This document shows, piece after piece, positions 7,558 to 17,432 of a stretch of 64,000 nt of DNA. The stretch comes from DASXKD01 sp963806145. GTDB taxonomy: Bacteria; Actinomycetota; Actinomycetes; Streptosporangiales; Streptosporangiaceae. The stretch is taken from the NCBI GenBank assembly GCA_963806145.1, contig CAWDXD010000050.1:9040-73039 (forward strand), written 5' to 3'. The position numbers were made by a program, and so were the translations under genes. Numbering within the stretch: the stretch's first letter is position 1; each line of letters opens with the position of its first letter. Under the pieces are notes generated by a model. It had not been told where the DNA came from and searched no databases. It saw only the letters and a list, made by a program, of their open reading frames with translations.

Positions 7558-10500
7558 TCACCCGTAGAACAGTGCTTCCATCACCCCCCGGGCCCGGCGC
7601 GCTGCCTGACGGTAATCCTGCACCAGATCCTGCGCGGCCCCGGGCTGGTAGCCCAGCACCGACGCCACCGCGGCCAGCTCGGAGGCCCTGGCGGGCAGCA
7701 TGTCCGCCGCCCGGCCGCGGACCAGCACCACCGCGTCCCTGATCCGGGAGGCCAGCCGCCAGGCCCGCGCGAGCACGCGGGCATCCTCGTGCGCCACCAG
7801 CCCGGCCCTGGCCGCGGCGTCCAGCCCGGCCAGGGTGCGCGTGGTGCGCAGTTCCGGCACGGCATGGGCGTGCCTGAGCTGCAGCAACTGCACCACCCAC
7901 TCGACATCGGACAGCCCGCCTGGCCCGAGCTTCAGGTGCAGTGCGGGGTCCACGCCGCGCGGCATGCGCTCGGCCTCCATCCGTGCCTTGAGGCGCCTTA
8001 TTTCCAGGACGGAAGGCTCGGGGATTCCGCCGCCCGGATAGCGGAACTCATCCGCCAGGGCCGTGAAGCGGGCTCCCAGTACACTGTCGCCCGCCACCGG
8101 CTCGGCGCGCAGCAGGGCCTGGCTCTCCCAGGGAACCGACCACCGCTGGTAGTAGGCCCGGTAGGAGGCCAGGGTGCGTACCAGCGGCCCCTGCCGTCCT
8201 TCCGGGCGCAGGCCGGGGTCGATGAGCAGGGGCGGCTCCGGACCGGGCCGGGCCAGCAGCGCGCGCAACTCCTCGGCCGCGGCGTGCGCCACGGACGCCG
8301 CCTCCTGCTCGTCCGCCCCGGGCAGCGGGTCATGCACGAACATCACGTCCGCGTCGCTGCCGTATCCGGACTCGTGGCCGCCGAACCTGCCCATCCCCAC
8401 CACGCACAGCCGGGTGGGGAACCCTCCCCGGCGGTCCGCCACGGACCGCACCGCCACCTGGAGCGCGGCCTCGATGGTGACCGCGGCAACGGCGGTGAGC
8501 GCTTCCCCGGTCTGCTCGGGGCCCGACCGGCCGAGCAGGTCGGCCATGGCGGTCCGGAGCAGTTCGCGGCAGCGCAGTGCGCGCAACGCCACCACCGCGG
8601 CGGCGGCCTCACCGTGCCGGCCCACCAGCGCCGCGGCCTCCGCGTGCAGCGCCGCGCGGTCGCGGGGGACAAGCTGGGCGTCGTTGCCGAGCCAGGCGAC
8701 GGTCTCCGGCTGGCGCAGCAGCAGGCCCGCCGCGTAACGGCTGGAGGCGAGCAGCCTGGCCATCCGCTGCGCCACGGTCATGTCGTCCCGCAGCAGCCGC
8801 AGATACCACGGGCTGTTGCCCAGGGCGTCGCTGACCTGGTGGAACGCCAGCAGCCCGGCATCGGGGTCCGCCGCGTCGGCGAACCAGCCGAGCAGCAGCG
8901 GCAGCAGCGTGCGCTGGATGGCCGCGCGGCGCGACACCCCGGCGGTCAGCGTCCCGATGTGCCGCAGCGCCCCGGCCGGGTCGGCGTAGCCGAGCGCCTC
9001 GAGCCTGGCCTCGGCCGCCTGCGGGGTGAGCCGGGCCGCCTCGCCGGGCAGGCTGGCCACCGCGTCGAGCAGCGGCCGGTAGAACAGCTTCTCGTGCAGC
9101 CGCTGGACCTGGCTCGCATGCTCACGCCACCGGGCGAGCAGTTCCTCGGCCGGGTCCGGGCGCCCGGCGGAGCGGCCCGTGGCCCGCGGGCGGCGGTCAC
9201 CGGCCTGGGCCTCCCCGGCCGGCCCGGCCGCAGCCGCCTCGCCGGACTGCGCCGCACCGGACTGCGCGGCACCGGACTGCGCCGCCTGGCCCGCATCGGA
9301 CAGCCGCAGCGCCCGGCCGATCCGGCGCAGCACCTCAGGTTCCTCGGGCATGGTGTGGGTCCGCCGCAGGTGCCTGAGCTGGAGCAGATGCTCGACCCGG
9401 CGCAGGAACCGGTAGGCCCCGGCCAGCTCGGCCGCGTCCTGGCGGCCGACGTACCCGCCCGCAGCGAGCACGGCCAGGGCCGGCAGGGTGGCCGGCTCGC
9501 GCAGCGACTCATCGAGCCTGCCGTGCACGAGCTGAAGGAGCTGGACCGCGAACTCGATGTCCCGCAGCCCGCCAGGGCCCAGCTTGAGTTCCCTGCCCGC
9601 CGCCGCCGCGGGCAGCGTGCCGATCACCCGGCGGCGCATCGCCTGCACGTCCGGGACGAAGTTCTCCCGCTGGGCCGCCTGCCAGACCAGCGGGAGCATG
9701 GCTGCGGCGTATTCGCCGCCGAGCGCGGCGTCCCCTGCGGCCGGCCTGGCCTTCAGCAGGGCCTGGAACTCCCAGGTCTGTGCCCAGCGCTGGTAGTAGA
9801 CGCGGTGGCTGGCCAGGGTCCGCACCAGCGGGCCGCTGCGCCCCTCGGGCCGCAGGTTGGGATCCACCGGGAACAGCGCACCCTCAGGAGTGCTCCGCGA
9901 GCACACCTGGATCAGGCCCGCGGCGAGCTGGGTGGCGGTGCGCAGCGCCGCCGCCTCTCCCCCGTCCCTGCCGCTACCGGTCTCGGCAGGCTCCGCGACG
10001 AAGATCACGTCCACGTCGCTGGCGTAGTTCAGCTCCCTGGCGCCGCACTTGCCCATGGCGATCACCGCCAGCCGGCACGGCGCGGACCCCGGCGGAAGGT
10101 TCGCCCTGGCGATCGCCAGGGCCGCTTCCAGCGCCGCTGCCGCGAGGTCGGCCAGCTCGGCTGCTACCTGGTCGAAGGACGCCTCTCCGGTAAGGTCCCG
10201 CGCCGCCAGCGGCAGCAGCCACCGCCGGTACGCCACCCGCAGTGCGGCCACCGGGTCGGTGCCGGCCCGGCCGGCCCCCGCCTGGCCCGCGACCGGCCCG
10301 GGGTCCTCCGGGTCCGCGCCGACCGCGGCCAGCAACCCGGCCCGTACCTGGGCCGGTTCCGGCGCGGGCAGGTCATCGCCGCCGGACAGGGCCTGCCAGT
10401 GCTCCGGGTGCCGGGCCAGATGATCCCCGAGGGCCGCGCTGGCTCCGAGCACTGCCGCCAGCCGGGCACGCAGCCGGGGGTCGTCGCCGAGCGCCCTGGT

Positions 10501-10707
10501 CAGCTCGGCGTCGCGGGGCATCCGCGCCAGCGCGGCCAGCGCCAGATCGGGGTCCGCCGCGGTGGCCAGCGCGTCGATCAGCCCGTCGCCCGCCTGGCTG
10601 GCATCCATGGCGAGATCCCCGGTGAGCAGGAGTTCCGCCCGGGCGGGGTCGGCGAAGCCCAGCCGGGCCAGCCGTGCGGCAGCGGTGGTCCTGCGCGGCA
10701 CGCTCAC
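7558..10707 (-). CDS. glnE: Bifunctional glutamine synthetase adenylyltransferase / adenylyl-removing enzyme
   Basis: A 1049-residue nitrogen regulator that adds or removes AMP on glutamine synthetase I. It contains two nucleotidyltransferase modules in tandem. The first has 'ELNYASDVDVIFVAEP' (about 228) with 'LKLGPGGLRDIEFAVQLLQL' (about 373); the second has 'HESGYGSDADVMFVHDP' (about 783) with 'LKLGPGGLSDVEWVVQLLQL'. Both keep the D-x-D metal-binding pair. The start is GTG 10707. The linker between the halves carries an unusual Ala-Gln-Ser-Gly repeat (residues about 475-489). Length is close to the family norm. glnA2-like lies 5 kb away. Confidence 0.96.
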   Translation of the reverse strand: MSVPRRTTAAARLARLGFADPARAELLLTGDLAMDASQAGDGLIDALATAADPDLALAALARMPRDAELTRALGDDPRLRARLAAVLGASAALGDHLARHPEHWQALSGGDDLPAPEPAQVRAGLLAAVGADPEDPGPVAGQAGAGRAGTDPVAALRVAYRRWLLPLAARDLTGEASFDQVAAELADLAAAALEAALAIARANLPPGSAPCRLAVIAMGKCGARELNYASDVDVIFVAEPAETGSGRDGGEAAALRTATQLAAGLIQVCSRSTPEGALFPVDPNLRPEGRSGPLVRTLASHRVYYQRWAQTWEFQALLKARPAAGDAALGGEYAAAMLPLVWQAAQRENFVPDVQAMRRRVIGTLPAAAAGRELKLGPGGLRDIEFAVQLLQLVHGRLDESLREPATLPALAVLAAGGYVGRQDAAELAGAYRFLRRVEHLLQLRHLRRTHTMPEEPEVLRRIGRALRLSDAGQAAQSGAAQSGAAQSGEAAAAGPAGEAQAGDRRPRATGRSAGRPDPAEELLARWREHASQVQRLHEKLFYRPLLDAVASLPGEAARLTPQAAEARLEALGYADPAGALRHIGTLTAGVSRRAAIQRTLLPLLLGWFADAADPDAGLLAFHQVSDALGNSPWYLRLLRDDMTVAQRMARLLASSRYAAGLLLRQPETVAWLGNDAQLVPRDRAALHAEAAALVGRHGEAAAAVVALRALRCRELLRTAMADLLGRSGPEQTGEALTAVAAVTIEAALQVAVRSVADRRGGFPTRLCVVGMGRFGGHESGYGSDADVMFVHDPLPGADEQEAASVAHAAAEELRALLARPGPEPPLLIDPGLRPEGRQGPLVRTLASYRAYYQRWSVPWESQALLRAEPVAGDSVLGARFTALADEFRYPGGGIPEPSVLEIRRLKARMEAERMPRGVDPALHLKLGPGGLSDVEWVVQLLQLRHAHAVPELRTTRTLAGLDAAARAGLVAHEDARVLARAWRLASRIRDAVVLVRGRAADMLPARASELAAVASVLGYQPGAAQDLVQDYRQAARRARGVMEALFYG
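9241..9285. repeat. 15-bp tandem repeat (x3) inside glnE linker
   Basis: Three consecutive 15-bp units of the form (G/A)CCGGACTGCGC(C/G)GC. Read on the minus strand they encode AAQSG three times, in the segment that joins the two catalytic halves of GlnE. The repeat keeps the reading frame and probably varies in copy number between strains. Confidence 0.8.
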
Positions 10708-10764
10708 CCCAGCACCGTAACCGTACGGCGCCCCCCGGCTGATGCCGGTCAGCGGATCACGTGA

Positions 10765-11124
10765 TCAGCCCTCTAGGCAGAACTCGTTGCCTTCGGGGTC
10801 GGCCATCACGATCCAGCTTGCGCCGGGCGGCTGGTCGCCGAGCACGGTGGCGCCCAGGCCGGTCAGCCTGGCCAGCTCCGCCTGCTGGTCGTCGCCCGGC
10901 GGGAGCAGGTCCAGGTGGATCCGGTTCTTGACCCGCTTCAGCTCCGGCACGGTGGTGAAGTACATCCTCGGGCCACCAGGTGAGGGCGGTTCCACCGCGT
11001 ATTCGACGTGACCGGGAGTGGCGTCGCGCTCCTGGGCGGTCCAGCCGGTCACCGCTGCCCAGAACATGGCCTGCGACCGTGCATCCGCGCAGTCGAAGGT
11101 GATGTTGAGAATGCTTGCGTACAT
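10765..11124 (-). CDS. VOC-family (glyoxalase/bleomycin-resistance-like) protein
   Basis: A 119-residue protein of the vicinal oxygen chelate fold, found in glyoxalases, dioxygenases and drug-binding proteins. It shows two beta-alpha-beta-beta-beta halves: 'MYASILNITFDCADARSQAMFWAAVTGW' and 'NRIHLDLLPPGDD...VMADPEGNEFCLEG', the latter ending in the typical 'DPEGNEFCL' strand. ATG 11124 was chosen as it begins the fold exactly; the longer open frame is spurious. It starts 10 bp after the methyltransferase at 11135-11803, so the two are probably co-transcribed. The substrate is unknown. Confidence 0.85.
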   Translation of the reverse strand: MYASILNITFDCADARSQAMFWAAVTGWTAQERDATPGHVEYAVEPPSPGGPRMYFTTVPELKRVKNRIHLDLLPPGDDQQAELARLTGLGATVLGDQPPGASWIVMADPEGNEFCLEG

Positions 11125-11134
11125 GGACGCTCCA

Positions 11135-11803
11135 CTAGCTCTGGGTGGCTGGCCCCGGTCCCCGGATGGCGGCCAGGACCGTGTCGTGGATGGTGACCTC
11201 GGTGCCGTCGGGGGTGGTCGCGGGCCGGGGCCTGGCCTCGCAGGACTGCACCGTCCACGAGTCGCCGAGCAGCCCGGCGATCTCCTCCGGGGTGTAGAAC
11301 AGCTCGGGCATCGGCGGCCGCGGCACACCGGCCTCCAGGTCGGACGGGTGGTGCCCGACGATCAGCAGCATGCCGCTATCGCGGACCGCCGCGGCCAGCG
11401 CCGCGAACAAGGGAACGCGCGCCTCCGGCGGCAACTGGATGAACTGCGCCGAGACCAGGTCAAAGGAGTCAGGCTCGGGCGGCTGGGCGAGCAAGTCCGC
11501 CTGCCACCAGTGGATGCGTGCCGCCGCCGCCGGGTCGGTGTCGTCGGCGTGCCGGGCGGCGCGCTCCAGCGCCACGCCGGAGATGTCGGCCCCGACCACC
11601 ATCCACCCGGTACCGGCGAGCCAGATGGCGTCGGCACCCTCGCCGCAGCCCACGTCCAGCGCCAGCCCCGGCCCCCGGCCGGTCACCTCGGCGACCAGCT
11701 GCGGATTCGGGTCGCCGCTCCAGACCCGCTCCGCAGACCGGTACCGCTCGTTCCAGAAATCCGCGCCGAACATGTGGCCGACGTCGTCAGCGTGCTCACT
11801 CAT
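11135..11803 (-). CDS. Class I SAM-dependent methyltransferase
   Basis: A 222-residue Rossmann methyltransferase. Motif I is 'LALDVGCGEGADAIWLA' (about 48-64), followed by 'VVGADISGVALERA' (motif II) and 'FDLVSAQFIQLP'. The N-terminus 'FWNERYRSAERVWSGDPNPQLV' is characteristic of a widespread group related to thiopurine/tellurite-type methyltransferases, whose substrate is often unassigned. It forms an operon with the downstream VOC protein. It lies directly downstream of the terminator at 11847-11881. Confidence 0.88.
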   Translation of the reverse strand: MSEHADDVGHMFGADFWNERYRSAERVWSGDPNPQLVAEVTGRGPGLALDVGCGEGADAIWLAGTGWMVVGADISGVALERAARHADDTDPAAAARIHWWQADLLAQPPEPDSFDLVSAQFIQLPPEARVPLFAALAAAVRDSGMLLIVGHHPSDLEAGVPRPPMPELFYTPEEIAGLLGDSWTVQSCEARPRPATTPDGTEVTIHDTVLAAIRGPGPATQS

Positions 11804-11846
11804 CCGCCCAGTATCGTGCCGCGGCCGCGGCGGGCCGGTGAAAATG

Positions 11847-11881
11847 CCGGGGCCCGCCGGCGTCGTGCCGGCGGGCCCCGG
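11847..11881. terminator. Intrinsic terminator-like hairpin after the secreted-protein gene
   Basis: A perfect 15-bp inverted repeat (11847-11861 with 11867-11881), 5-nt loop 'gtcgt', 17 bp beyond the stop of the minus-strand secreted-protein gene. On the minus strand it is followed by CATTTTC. Confidence 0.8.
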
Positions 11882-11897
11882 GTGCCTTAGTTACTGG

Positions 11898-14638
11898 TTA
11901 TTTGGACAGGACGATGAACCCATCGACGTCGATCCGCGGGTGGCCGGCCGTGCCGAGCACGTTGACCACCAGCTTGTGCGACCCGTGGGCCGCCGCCGTG
12001 ACCACGTCCACGACCTCCGCCGCATGCGCCGAAGTCGTGTTGCGTGTTGATGGTCGCCGCGGTGCCGGAGTCCAGCTTGACCGTGGCCGAGCCCCGGGTC
12101 GGGCCCTGGGTCGACATCCACGCCACCTGGAACCCGGTGAAGGTCAGCGTCGCCGTCTTCCCCTTCACCGTGGCGAAGTCCACCGACCCGCCGTTGGCGC
12201 CGGAGAGCGTCTGCCGGGTCCAGCCGGGGGTCGTGTACTTGACCGCGCTGGCGTTCTCCTGGAGCAGCGACAGCTTGTAGACCACGCCCTGCTTGGCCGC
12301 GCTGGTGTTGCCGGCGTTGTCGGTCGCGGTGGCCTCGAACTGGTAGGTGTGCCCGGGCCCGAGGTTCTTGTTGAACGTCGGCGCCGTGGTGGTGGCGGCC
12401 AGGGTGTACGCGCCGCCGTCTTTGCTCTCATACAGCGAGTAATGGTTGATCCCGCTGGTCGCATCCGACCCGCTCCACGAAATCGTCACCGGATCGGCCT
12501 TGGTCACCGGGCCCGCGTTGTTCCGCAGATTGACCGTCGGGGCCGTCCCAATGGTCGGCGGTGTCTTGTCGATCCGGACCGTGGTGGCCTGGAACGAGTT
12601 GGAGTTGTACCAGTTGTCGGTCGCTTGGTAGAAGACGGTCGTTGTCCCCTCCGCGGCGATGACCGGCGCCACCGTCGCGCCACCGGTCGTGGTACCGAAC
12701 GCTCCCGCACCGCTGGCCGAGTACGTCTGGAAGTAGACACCGCTGCCAGCGTCGGTGGCGTGGATTGTCACCGTGACGTTGGAGTTGTTCCAGCCGTTGG
12801 AGTTCGGCGCTGGTGACAGCGACGCCGAGCTGGCGGGCGGGGTCGTGTCACCGGTTTCACGGGTGAGCTGGACTTGCATGCCGTAGGTGTTGGCGTTGGT
12901 GGCGAACTGGCCCATGGCCCAGATGCCGGTGCTGTCGGGATCGGGGGCCGCCCCCGAATAGTCGCCCCAGCGGTTGCGGCCCTCGGTCGTCGAGCCGCTG
13001 GTAGTTCCCCGCACCCGCGGCGACGAAGTGCGCCGGGCCGTCGGTACAGACGGTGCAGACGCCCTGATTCGGTATCCCGATGACCCACGCGGAGGCGAAC
13101 AGGTTGTTGGCCGTGGAGGGACTGACCTCGTCGGTGACCATCGACATGTCGCCGTTGGGACGGACGCCAACCTCGGGATACATCGAGTAGTACGACCCGA
13201 AGTTGAGTAGCCAGTTCTGGGTCACCGAGTTGTTGGTGTCGTCGATTTGCACGAAATCGGGTTTGGCGAAGCCCGAGTCCGACGTATCCAGCCACGTGTA
13301 AAGGTAGGGGAACTGCCAGATGGCCCCCATCAACCGGGCGTCTCGCCAGTGTCGAGGCACTGGAAGGAACTGTTGGGCTGCACCGCGCATGGCGGCGGGC
13401 TGTAGCTCCCCACCCCGATGTCGCTCTCGCTCAATGTCGGCGCCGAGCCACAGCAGACGGTCTCGTTGGTGACGCGGTACTGGCGGATGGTGTGATCGGC
13501 CGACCCGTTCCCGGCTACTGGCCAGGAACTCACCGTTGCCCGTCGCCGAGTTGCGCATCACCGTGGGCTGGATGCTCCAACCGGAAAGGCTCCCAAACTC
13601 CCACCAGTTGCAGCAACCGCCTCCGGTGAACTCCGACTCCGGCATGACCCGGATCATCGGCGTTGCCGTACCGCCCGCGTTGGGCAGCGAGAACATGTTG
13701 CAGGTCAGGTACACGAAGCCACCGGAGGACAGGCCGATCTGCGGATAGTCGCACCAGTCGTGCGGGAAGTTGTTCTGCACCGGCATCCAGAAGATCGACC
13801 AGCCGTGCAGCGCGTCACTGTCGTTGCTCACCGCCACGAAAATTTCCGAGCTGGTGGTGTTGTTCGTCGCCGCGGCGGCGACCCAGAAGCGCTGCGACGT
13901 CGGGTCGAACTGCACATGCGGATCGAACGCCGTGCTGGCGTCGGGCAGCCCGGTAAAAAAGGCTGCGAGCGTCTGGCTGCTCAGAACGGTTCCGCCCTTG
14001 CCGAAGACGTTGAACGCCCCGTTGATCGCCACGATCACCTGGTGCGGGCCCGTGGCCAGTCCACCATCGGGCGGAATCCAGCCCGTATACCCCGAACCGT
14101 TAAAGTTCGTGCCGGTAACGATGTCGCCTGGGATGGCGCTGCCCCGGGCACCCGCCGGCGGCCGCACATTGAGCGACCTCGGCGGAGCTACCCCCGCAGT
14201 GTGGTTAGTGCCGGCTCCCGGCGCGGCGTGCTGCGCACACCGCGCGACGAACCGGACGGAACGACCAGCTTGTTCGTGCGAGGCAGAAAGACGGTGCAAC
14301 GCATCCGCCAAGCTCCGCCCGGGCCCGCTGCGCGCCCGAGCAACGTGCCACCCGCCAGAACCCGCGGCCGGCGGAGCGATCTTCCCGTTAGCGGATCTGA
14401 TCGGCGGCAGCGATCCAGCCACCGCATTGGAGCTCGCGGCCGCGGCCGCCTTGTGCGGAGCCGGTGCCGCGCCCGCGGGCGCGGCCCCGGCCAGCACGGC
14501 AGCTGTCAGCATCGCCGCCGCAAGTATCCCAGAGGCGCCCGCCGCTACCAGCGGCCGCGCTGCCGCCGCCGCGCAGGCAGCCAGCCGCCTCCCCACACGA
14601 TTCTCATTCTGATTCCGGTGCATGATCTTTGCCCCCAT
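11898..14638 (-). pseudogene. Large secreted protein with Ig-like C-terminal domains, broken by four frame changes
   Basis: One gene of roughly 910 residues read across three frames. It has a signal peptide (to about 60), a large extracellular domain containing 'GYTGWIPPDGGLATGPHQ' and 'HVQFDPTSQRFWV', then 'RNRWGDYSGAAPDPDSTG', then Ig-like or fibronectin-like repeats ('ATDAGSGVYFQTYSASG', 'ATDNAGNTSAAK') and an end reading '...RIDVDGFIVLSK'. Frame changes lie near 13513, 13341, 13007 and 12020; three are one extra base and one (13341) is a lost base. Sequence remains protein-like on both sides of each break, so the lesions are very recent or are sequencing errors. The function is unknown; surface adhesion or polymer binding is possible. 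A CRP-type site lies upstream. Confidence 0.75.
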
Positions 14639-14977
14639 CTCCTCAACACGCGGTCACCGCACCTGCCACCGGCCTGCGCAAACGCTGGCAGGCAAGACAA
14701 GCAAGAGAAGCGCGCGCGTGAAAGTAAAGCAGCCCCGTTACATCCCGATTACTTCACTTTTACACCTCCATGACCTGGCTGTCTGCAACCGGATCCGGGC
14801 AGGATATGTGACGTGGGTCACAACTGCCCGGTCGGGCCGCTGCCCTGCCACACCGACTGTGGCCAGCGCCGACTAACAGGTAGAGAGAGACTGGATAAGG
14901 TCGGCAGATACATGTGGTGCCCGCGCTGGACCGACCGCGCCAGCGCAGCGCACCGTCGCTGTCGGCCCCGGCGCTGA
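14639..14977. other. Intergenic region upstream of the secreted-protein gene
   Basis: A 339-bp non-coding stretch, less GC-rich than its surroundings, between the start of the secreted-protein gene and the stop of the P1 peptidase gene (both minus strand). It holds a CRP-type palindrome at 14807-14822 and presumably the promoter of the secreted-protein gene. I see no small gene or RNA in it. Confidence 0.6.
14807..14822. promoter_or_regulatory. CRP/FNR-family binding site
   Basis: TGTGACGTGGGTCACA is an exact match to the CRP consensus TGTGA-N6-TCACA, with 6-bp arms around 4 bp. It lies about 170 bp upstream of the secreted-protein start codon at 14638. Actinobacterial Crp proteins use the same consensus, so cAMP-linked control of this gene is plausible. 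Confidence 0.6.
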
Positions 14978-15847
14978 CTAGGGCTGGGCGGCCCGGACGC
15001 CGACCGCGATGGCGCGGGCCACGACCTGGGCGGCGACCGCTTCCACGGCGTCGAGGGGAGCCTCAACCGTGCCCGTGGCCAGGCAGAACATGGTGTCGCC
15101 GTCGTACAGCGTGTGCGCCGGGCGGACCGCACGGGCGATGCCGTCGTGCGCCACGGCGGCGACCCGGATGGCCTGCTCCTTGGTGAGCAGGGCATCGGTC
15201 ACCACGGCCCCGATCGTGGTGTTGCCGCCGCCGATCATCGGCGACGAGTAATCCCAGGCGGTCAGCGGCGCGACCCACTCGTGGCGGTCGTCGTCCCAGA
15301 TCCCGCCGAGGCTGTTGGCCACCATCACGGCGGCCACCACCGCGCCGCCGGCCTCGGCACTGGCCAGCCCCACGCCTCCCGGGCGCGGCTCGTTGCCGCC
15401 GGCCTTCGCGACGCTGGCCCCGGTGCCCGCCCCGACCGCGCCCTGGTCCGGGCTGGCGGTGGCCGCCTCGCAGGCCGCGTAGCCGGCCTCCGGGCCCGGC
15501 CGCGCGGCGGGATCACCGGCCAGCAGGTCGAAGATCACCGCACCGGCCACGATCGGCACCGCGACCGAGCCGAAATTCAGCCCGATGCCGCGCTCCTCCA
15601 GGTAGCGCAGGACCCCGGAGGTGGCGCTCAGGCCGAAGGTGCTGCCGCCGGTGAGCAGGATGGCGTGCGCCCGCTCGGTGACGGTGCCCGGCCGCAGCCC
15701 GTCGGTGTTGATGGTCCCCGGGGCCCCGCCCCGGACGTCCACACCGGCCACCGCGCCCCCGGGGGCGAGCAGCACCGTGCACCCGGTCCGGCCCCGCGCG
15801 TCGGTCCAGTGCCCGGCGGACACCCCGGCCGGAAGCTGCGTGCTCAC
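14978..15847 (-). CDS. P1-family (DmpA-like) peptidase
   Basis: A 289-residue member of the DmpA/P1 family of self-processing N-terminal-nucleophile-like aminopeptidases (peptidase family S58). The N-terminal half has 'GHWTDARGRTGCTVLLAP' and 'LLTGGSTFGLSATSGVLRYLEE'. The segment 'MIGGGNTTIGAVVTDALLTK' near 215-234 matches the site where family members cleave themselves before a Ser/Thr to expose the nucleophile. There is no signal peptide, so it is cytoplasmic. It lies 33 bp after the glutamine synthetase gene and may be co-transcribed with it. Confidence 0.85.
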   Translation of the reverse strand: MSTQLPAGVSAGHWTDARGRTGCTVLLAPGGAVAGVDVRGGAPGTINTDGLRPGTVTERAHAILLTGGSTFGLSATSGVLRYLEERGIGLNFGSVAVPIVAGAVIFDLLAGDPAARPGPEAGYAACEAATASPDQGAVGAGTGASVAKAGGNEPRPGGVGLASAEAGGAVVAAVMVANSLGGIWDDDRHEWVAPLTAWDYSSPMIGGGNTTIGAVVTDALLTKEQAIRVAAVAHDGIARAVRPAHTLYDGDTMFCLATGTVEAPLDAVEAVAAQVVARAIAVGVRAAQP

Positions 15848-15880
15848 TTGTGCCCTCCAGGCGGCCGCCCGCCGCCCGGC

Positions 15881-17239
15881 TCACAGCACGGGCAGGTAGC
15901 GGTCCAGTTCGAACGCGGTGACCTGATGACGGTAATCCCGCCATTCTTCCCGCTTGTTGCGCAGAAAGAAGTCGAATACATGCTCGCCGAGCGTCTCCGC
16001 CATCAGCTCGCTGTCCTGCATGACGTTCAGCGCCTCGTCGAGGCTCTGCGGAAGCGGCGAGATGCCGAGGATGCGGCGCTCCCGGTCGGTGAGCGCCCAC
16101 ACGTCGTCCTCGGCCTCGGACGGCAGTTCGTAGCCGGCCTCGATCCCCTTGAGCCCGGCCGCCAGGATCGCGCCGAAGGCCAGGTAGGGGTTGCAAGCGG
16201 AGTCGAGCGACCGGAACTCGATCCGGGTGGCGTTCCCCTTCTGCGGCTTGTACATGGGTACCCGGACCAGCGCCGACCTGTTGTTGTGCCCCCAGCAGAC
16301 GTAGGCGGGCGCCTCACCGCCGGCCCCGGCGGTCCGCTCCGCCGCGCCCCACAGCCGCTTGTAGGAGTTCACCCACTGGTTGCACACGGCGGTGATCTCG
16401 GCGGCGTGCCTGAGCAGGCCGGCGATGAACGCGCGGCCCACCTTGGAGAGCTGGAACTCCGCGCCCGGCTCGTAGAACGCGTTCCGGTCTCCTTCGAACA
16501 GCGACATGTGGGTGTGCATGCCCGAGCCCGGGTGCTCGGTGAACGGCTTGGGCATGAACGAGGCGTACACCCCCTCCTGGAGCGCCACCTCCTTCATCAC
16601 CAGCCGGAACGACATGACGTTGTCGGCGGTGGTGAGCGCGTCCGCGTAGCGCAGGTCGATCTCTTGCTGGCCCGGCGCCCCCTCGTGATGGCTGAACTCC
16701 ACCGAGATGCCCATCTGCTCCAGCATCTGGATGGACACGTGCCGGAAGTCGTGGGCGATGCTGTGCGGCGTGTGATCGAAGTAGCCGCCCGAATCGATGG
16801 GCGCCGGCCGGTCTCCCGGCTCCGGCTTCTCCTTGAGCAGGAAGAACTCGATCTCGGGGTGGGTGTAGAAGGTGAAACCGAGATCCCCGGCCCGGCTGAG
16901 CGCGCGCTTGAGCACGTAGCGGGGGTCGGCGTGCGACGGCGTCCCGTCCGGCATCAGGATGTCGCAGAACATCCGGCCGACGCCGGACTCGCCGCGCCAG
17001 GGCAGCAGCTGGAACGTGGACGGGTCCGGCTTAGCGATCATGTCCGCCTCGTAGACCCGGGCGAACCCCTCGACCGCGGAACCGTCGAAGCCGATTCCCT
17101 CCGCGAACGCCCCCTCCAGTTCCGCGGGCGCCACCGCGACCGACTTCAGGAAACCGAGCACGTCCGTGAACCACAGCCGGACAAAACGGATGTCACGCTC
17201 CTCAAGGGTCCGGAGCACGAACTCTTCCTGCCTGTCCAT
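15881..17239 (-). CDS. glnA2: Type I glutamine synthetase (GlnA2-like)
   Basis: A 452-residue glutamine synthetase, making glutamine from glutamate, ammonia and ATP, or possibly a gamma-glutamyl-amine in the wider family. The beta-grasp N-terminus has 'GFDGSAVEGFARVYEADM'. The catalytic domain shows 'HPEIEFFLL', 'EFSHHEGAPGQQEIDLRYADAL', the 'HPGSGMHTHMSLF' loop and 'NNRSALVRVP' / 'RIEFRSLDSACNPYLA'. It is shorter than adenylylated GSI-beta enzymes; the region around the usual adenylylation tyrosine reads 'GYELPSEAED' rather than 'NLYDLPPEE'. ATG 17239 has AGGAAG upstream. The gene symbol rests on resemblance and locus, not proof. Confidence 0.88.
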   Translation of the reverse strand: MDRQEEFVLRTLEERDIRFVRLWFTDVLGFLKSVAVAPAELEGAFAEGIGFDGSAVEGFARVYEADMIAKPDPSTFQLLPWRGESGVGRMFCDILMPDGTPSHADPRYVLKRALSRAGDLGFTFYTHPEIEFFLLKEKPEPGDRPAPIDSGGYFDHTPHSIAHDFRHVSIQMLEQMGISVEFSHHEGAPGQQEIDLRYADALTTADNVMSFRLVMKEVALQEGVYASFMPKPFTEHPGSGMHTHMSLFEGDRNAFYEPGAEFQLSKVGRAFIAGLLRHAAEITAVCNQWVNSYKRLWGAAERTAGAGGEAPAYVCWGHNNRSALVRVPMYKPQKGNATRIEFRSLDSACNPYLAFGAILAAGLKGIEAGYELPSEAEDDVWALTDRERRILGISPLPQSLDEALNVMQDSELMAETLGEHVFDFFLRNKREEWRDYRHQVTAFELDRYLPVL

Positions 17240-17432
17240 AGTTCTTCCTGCCTCGCTGGTCAGCAGCCCTGCCGGGCACCTGCGGATCATGGCAGCCCCC
17301 GGACCCGGGCGGATCGGCCCTCGCCCACAGTCTGCCGCCCGCCTGTTTCCGGCAGGTTACAGGCCCTGCCCCGGCCCTGGCCGGCCAGCCGCCACCTGCG
17401 GCACCACCCGGCGGCGCGCCTAAGCTGGGAGC

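Noticed and set aside
7522..10764. A very long open frame on the plus strand opposite glnE
   Set aside because: Its sequence is a low-complexity Arg/Gly/Pro mirror of the real gene, caused by high GC content at third positions; glnE on the other strand has clear catalytic motifs.
10755..10766. GATCACGTGATC palindrome near the start of glnE
   Set aside because: It is a perfect 12-bp palindrome but overlaps the VOC stop codon and is short; without a second copy I cannot support it as an operator.
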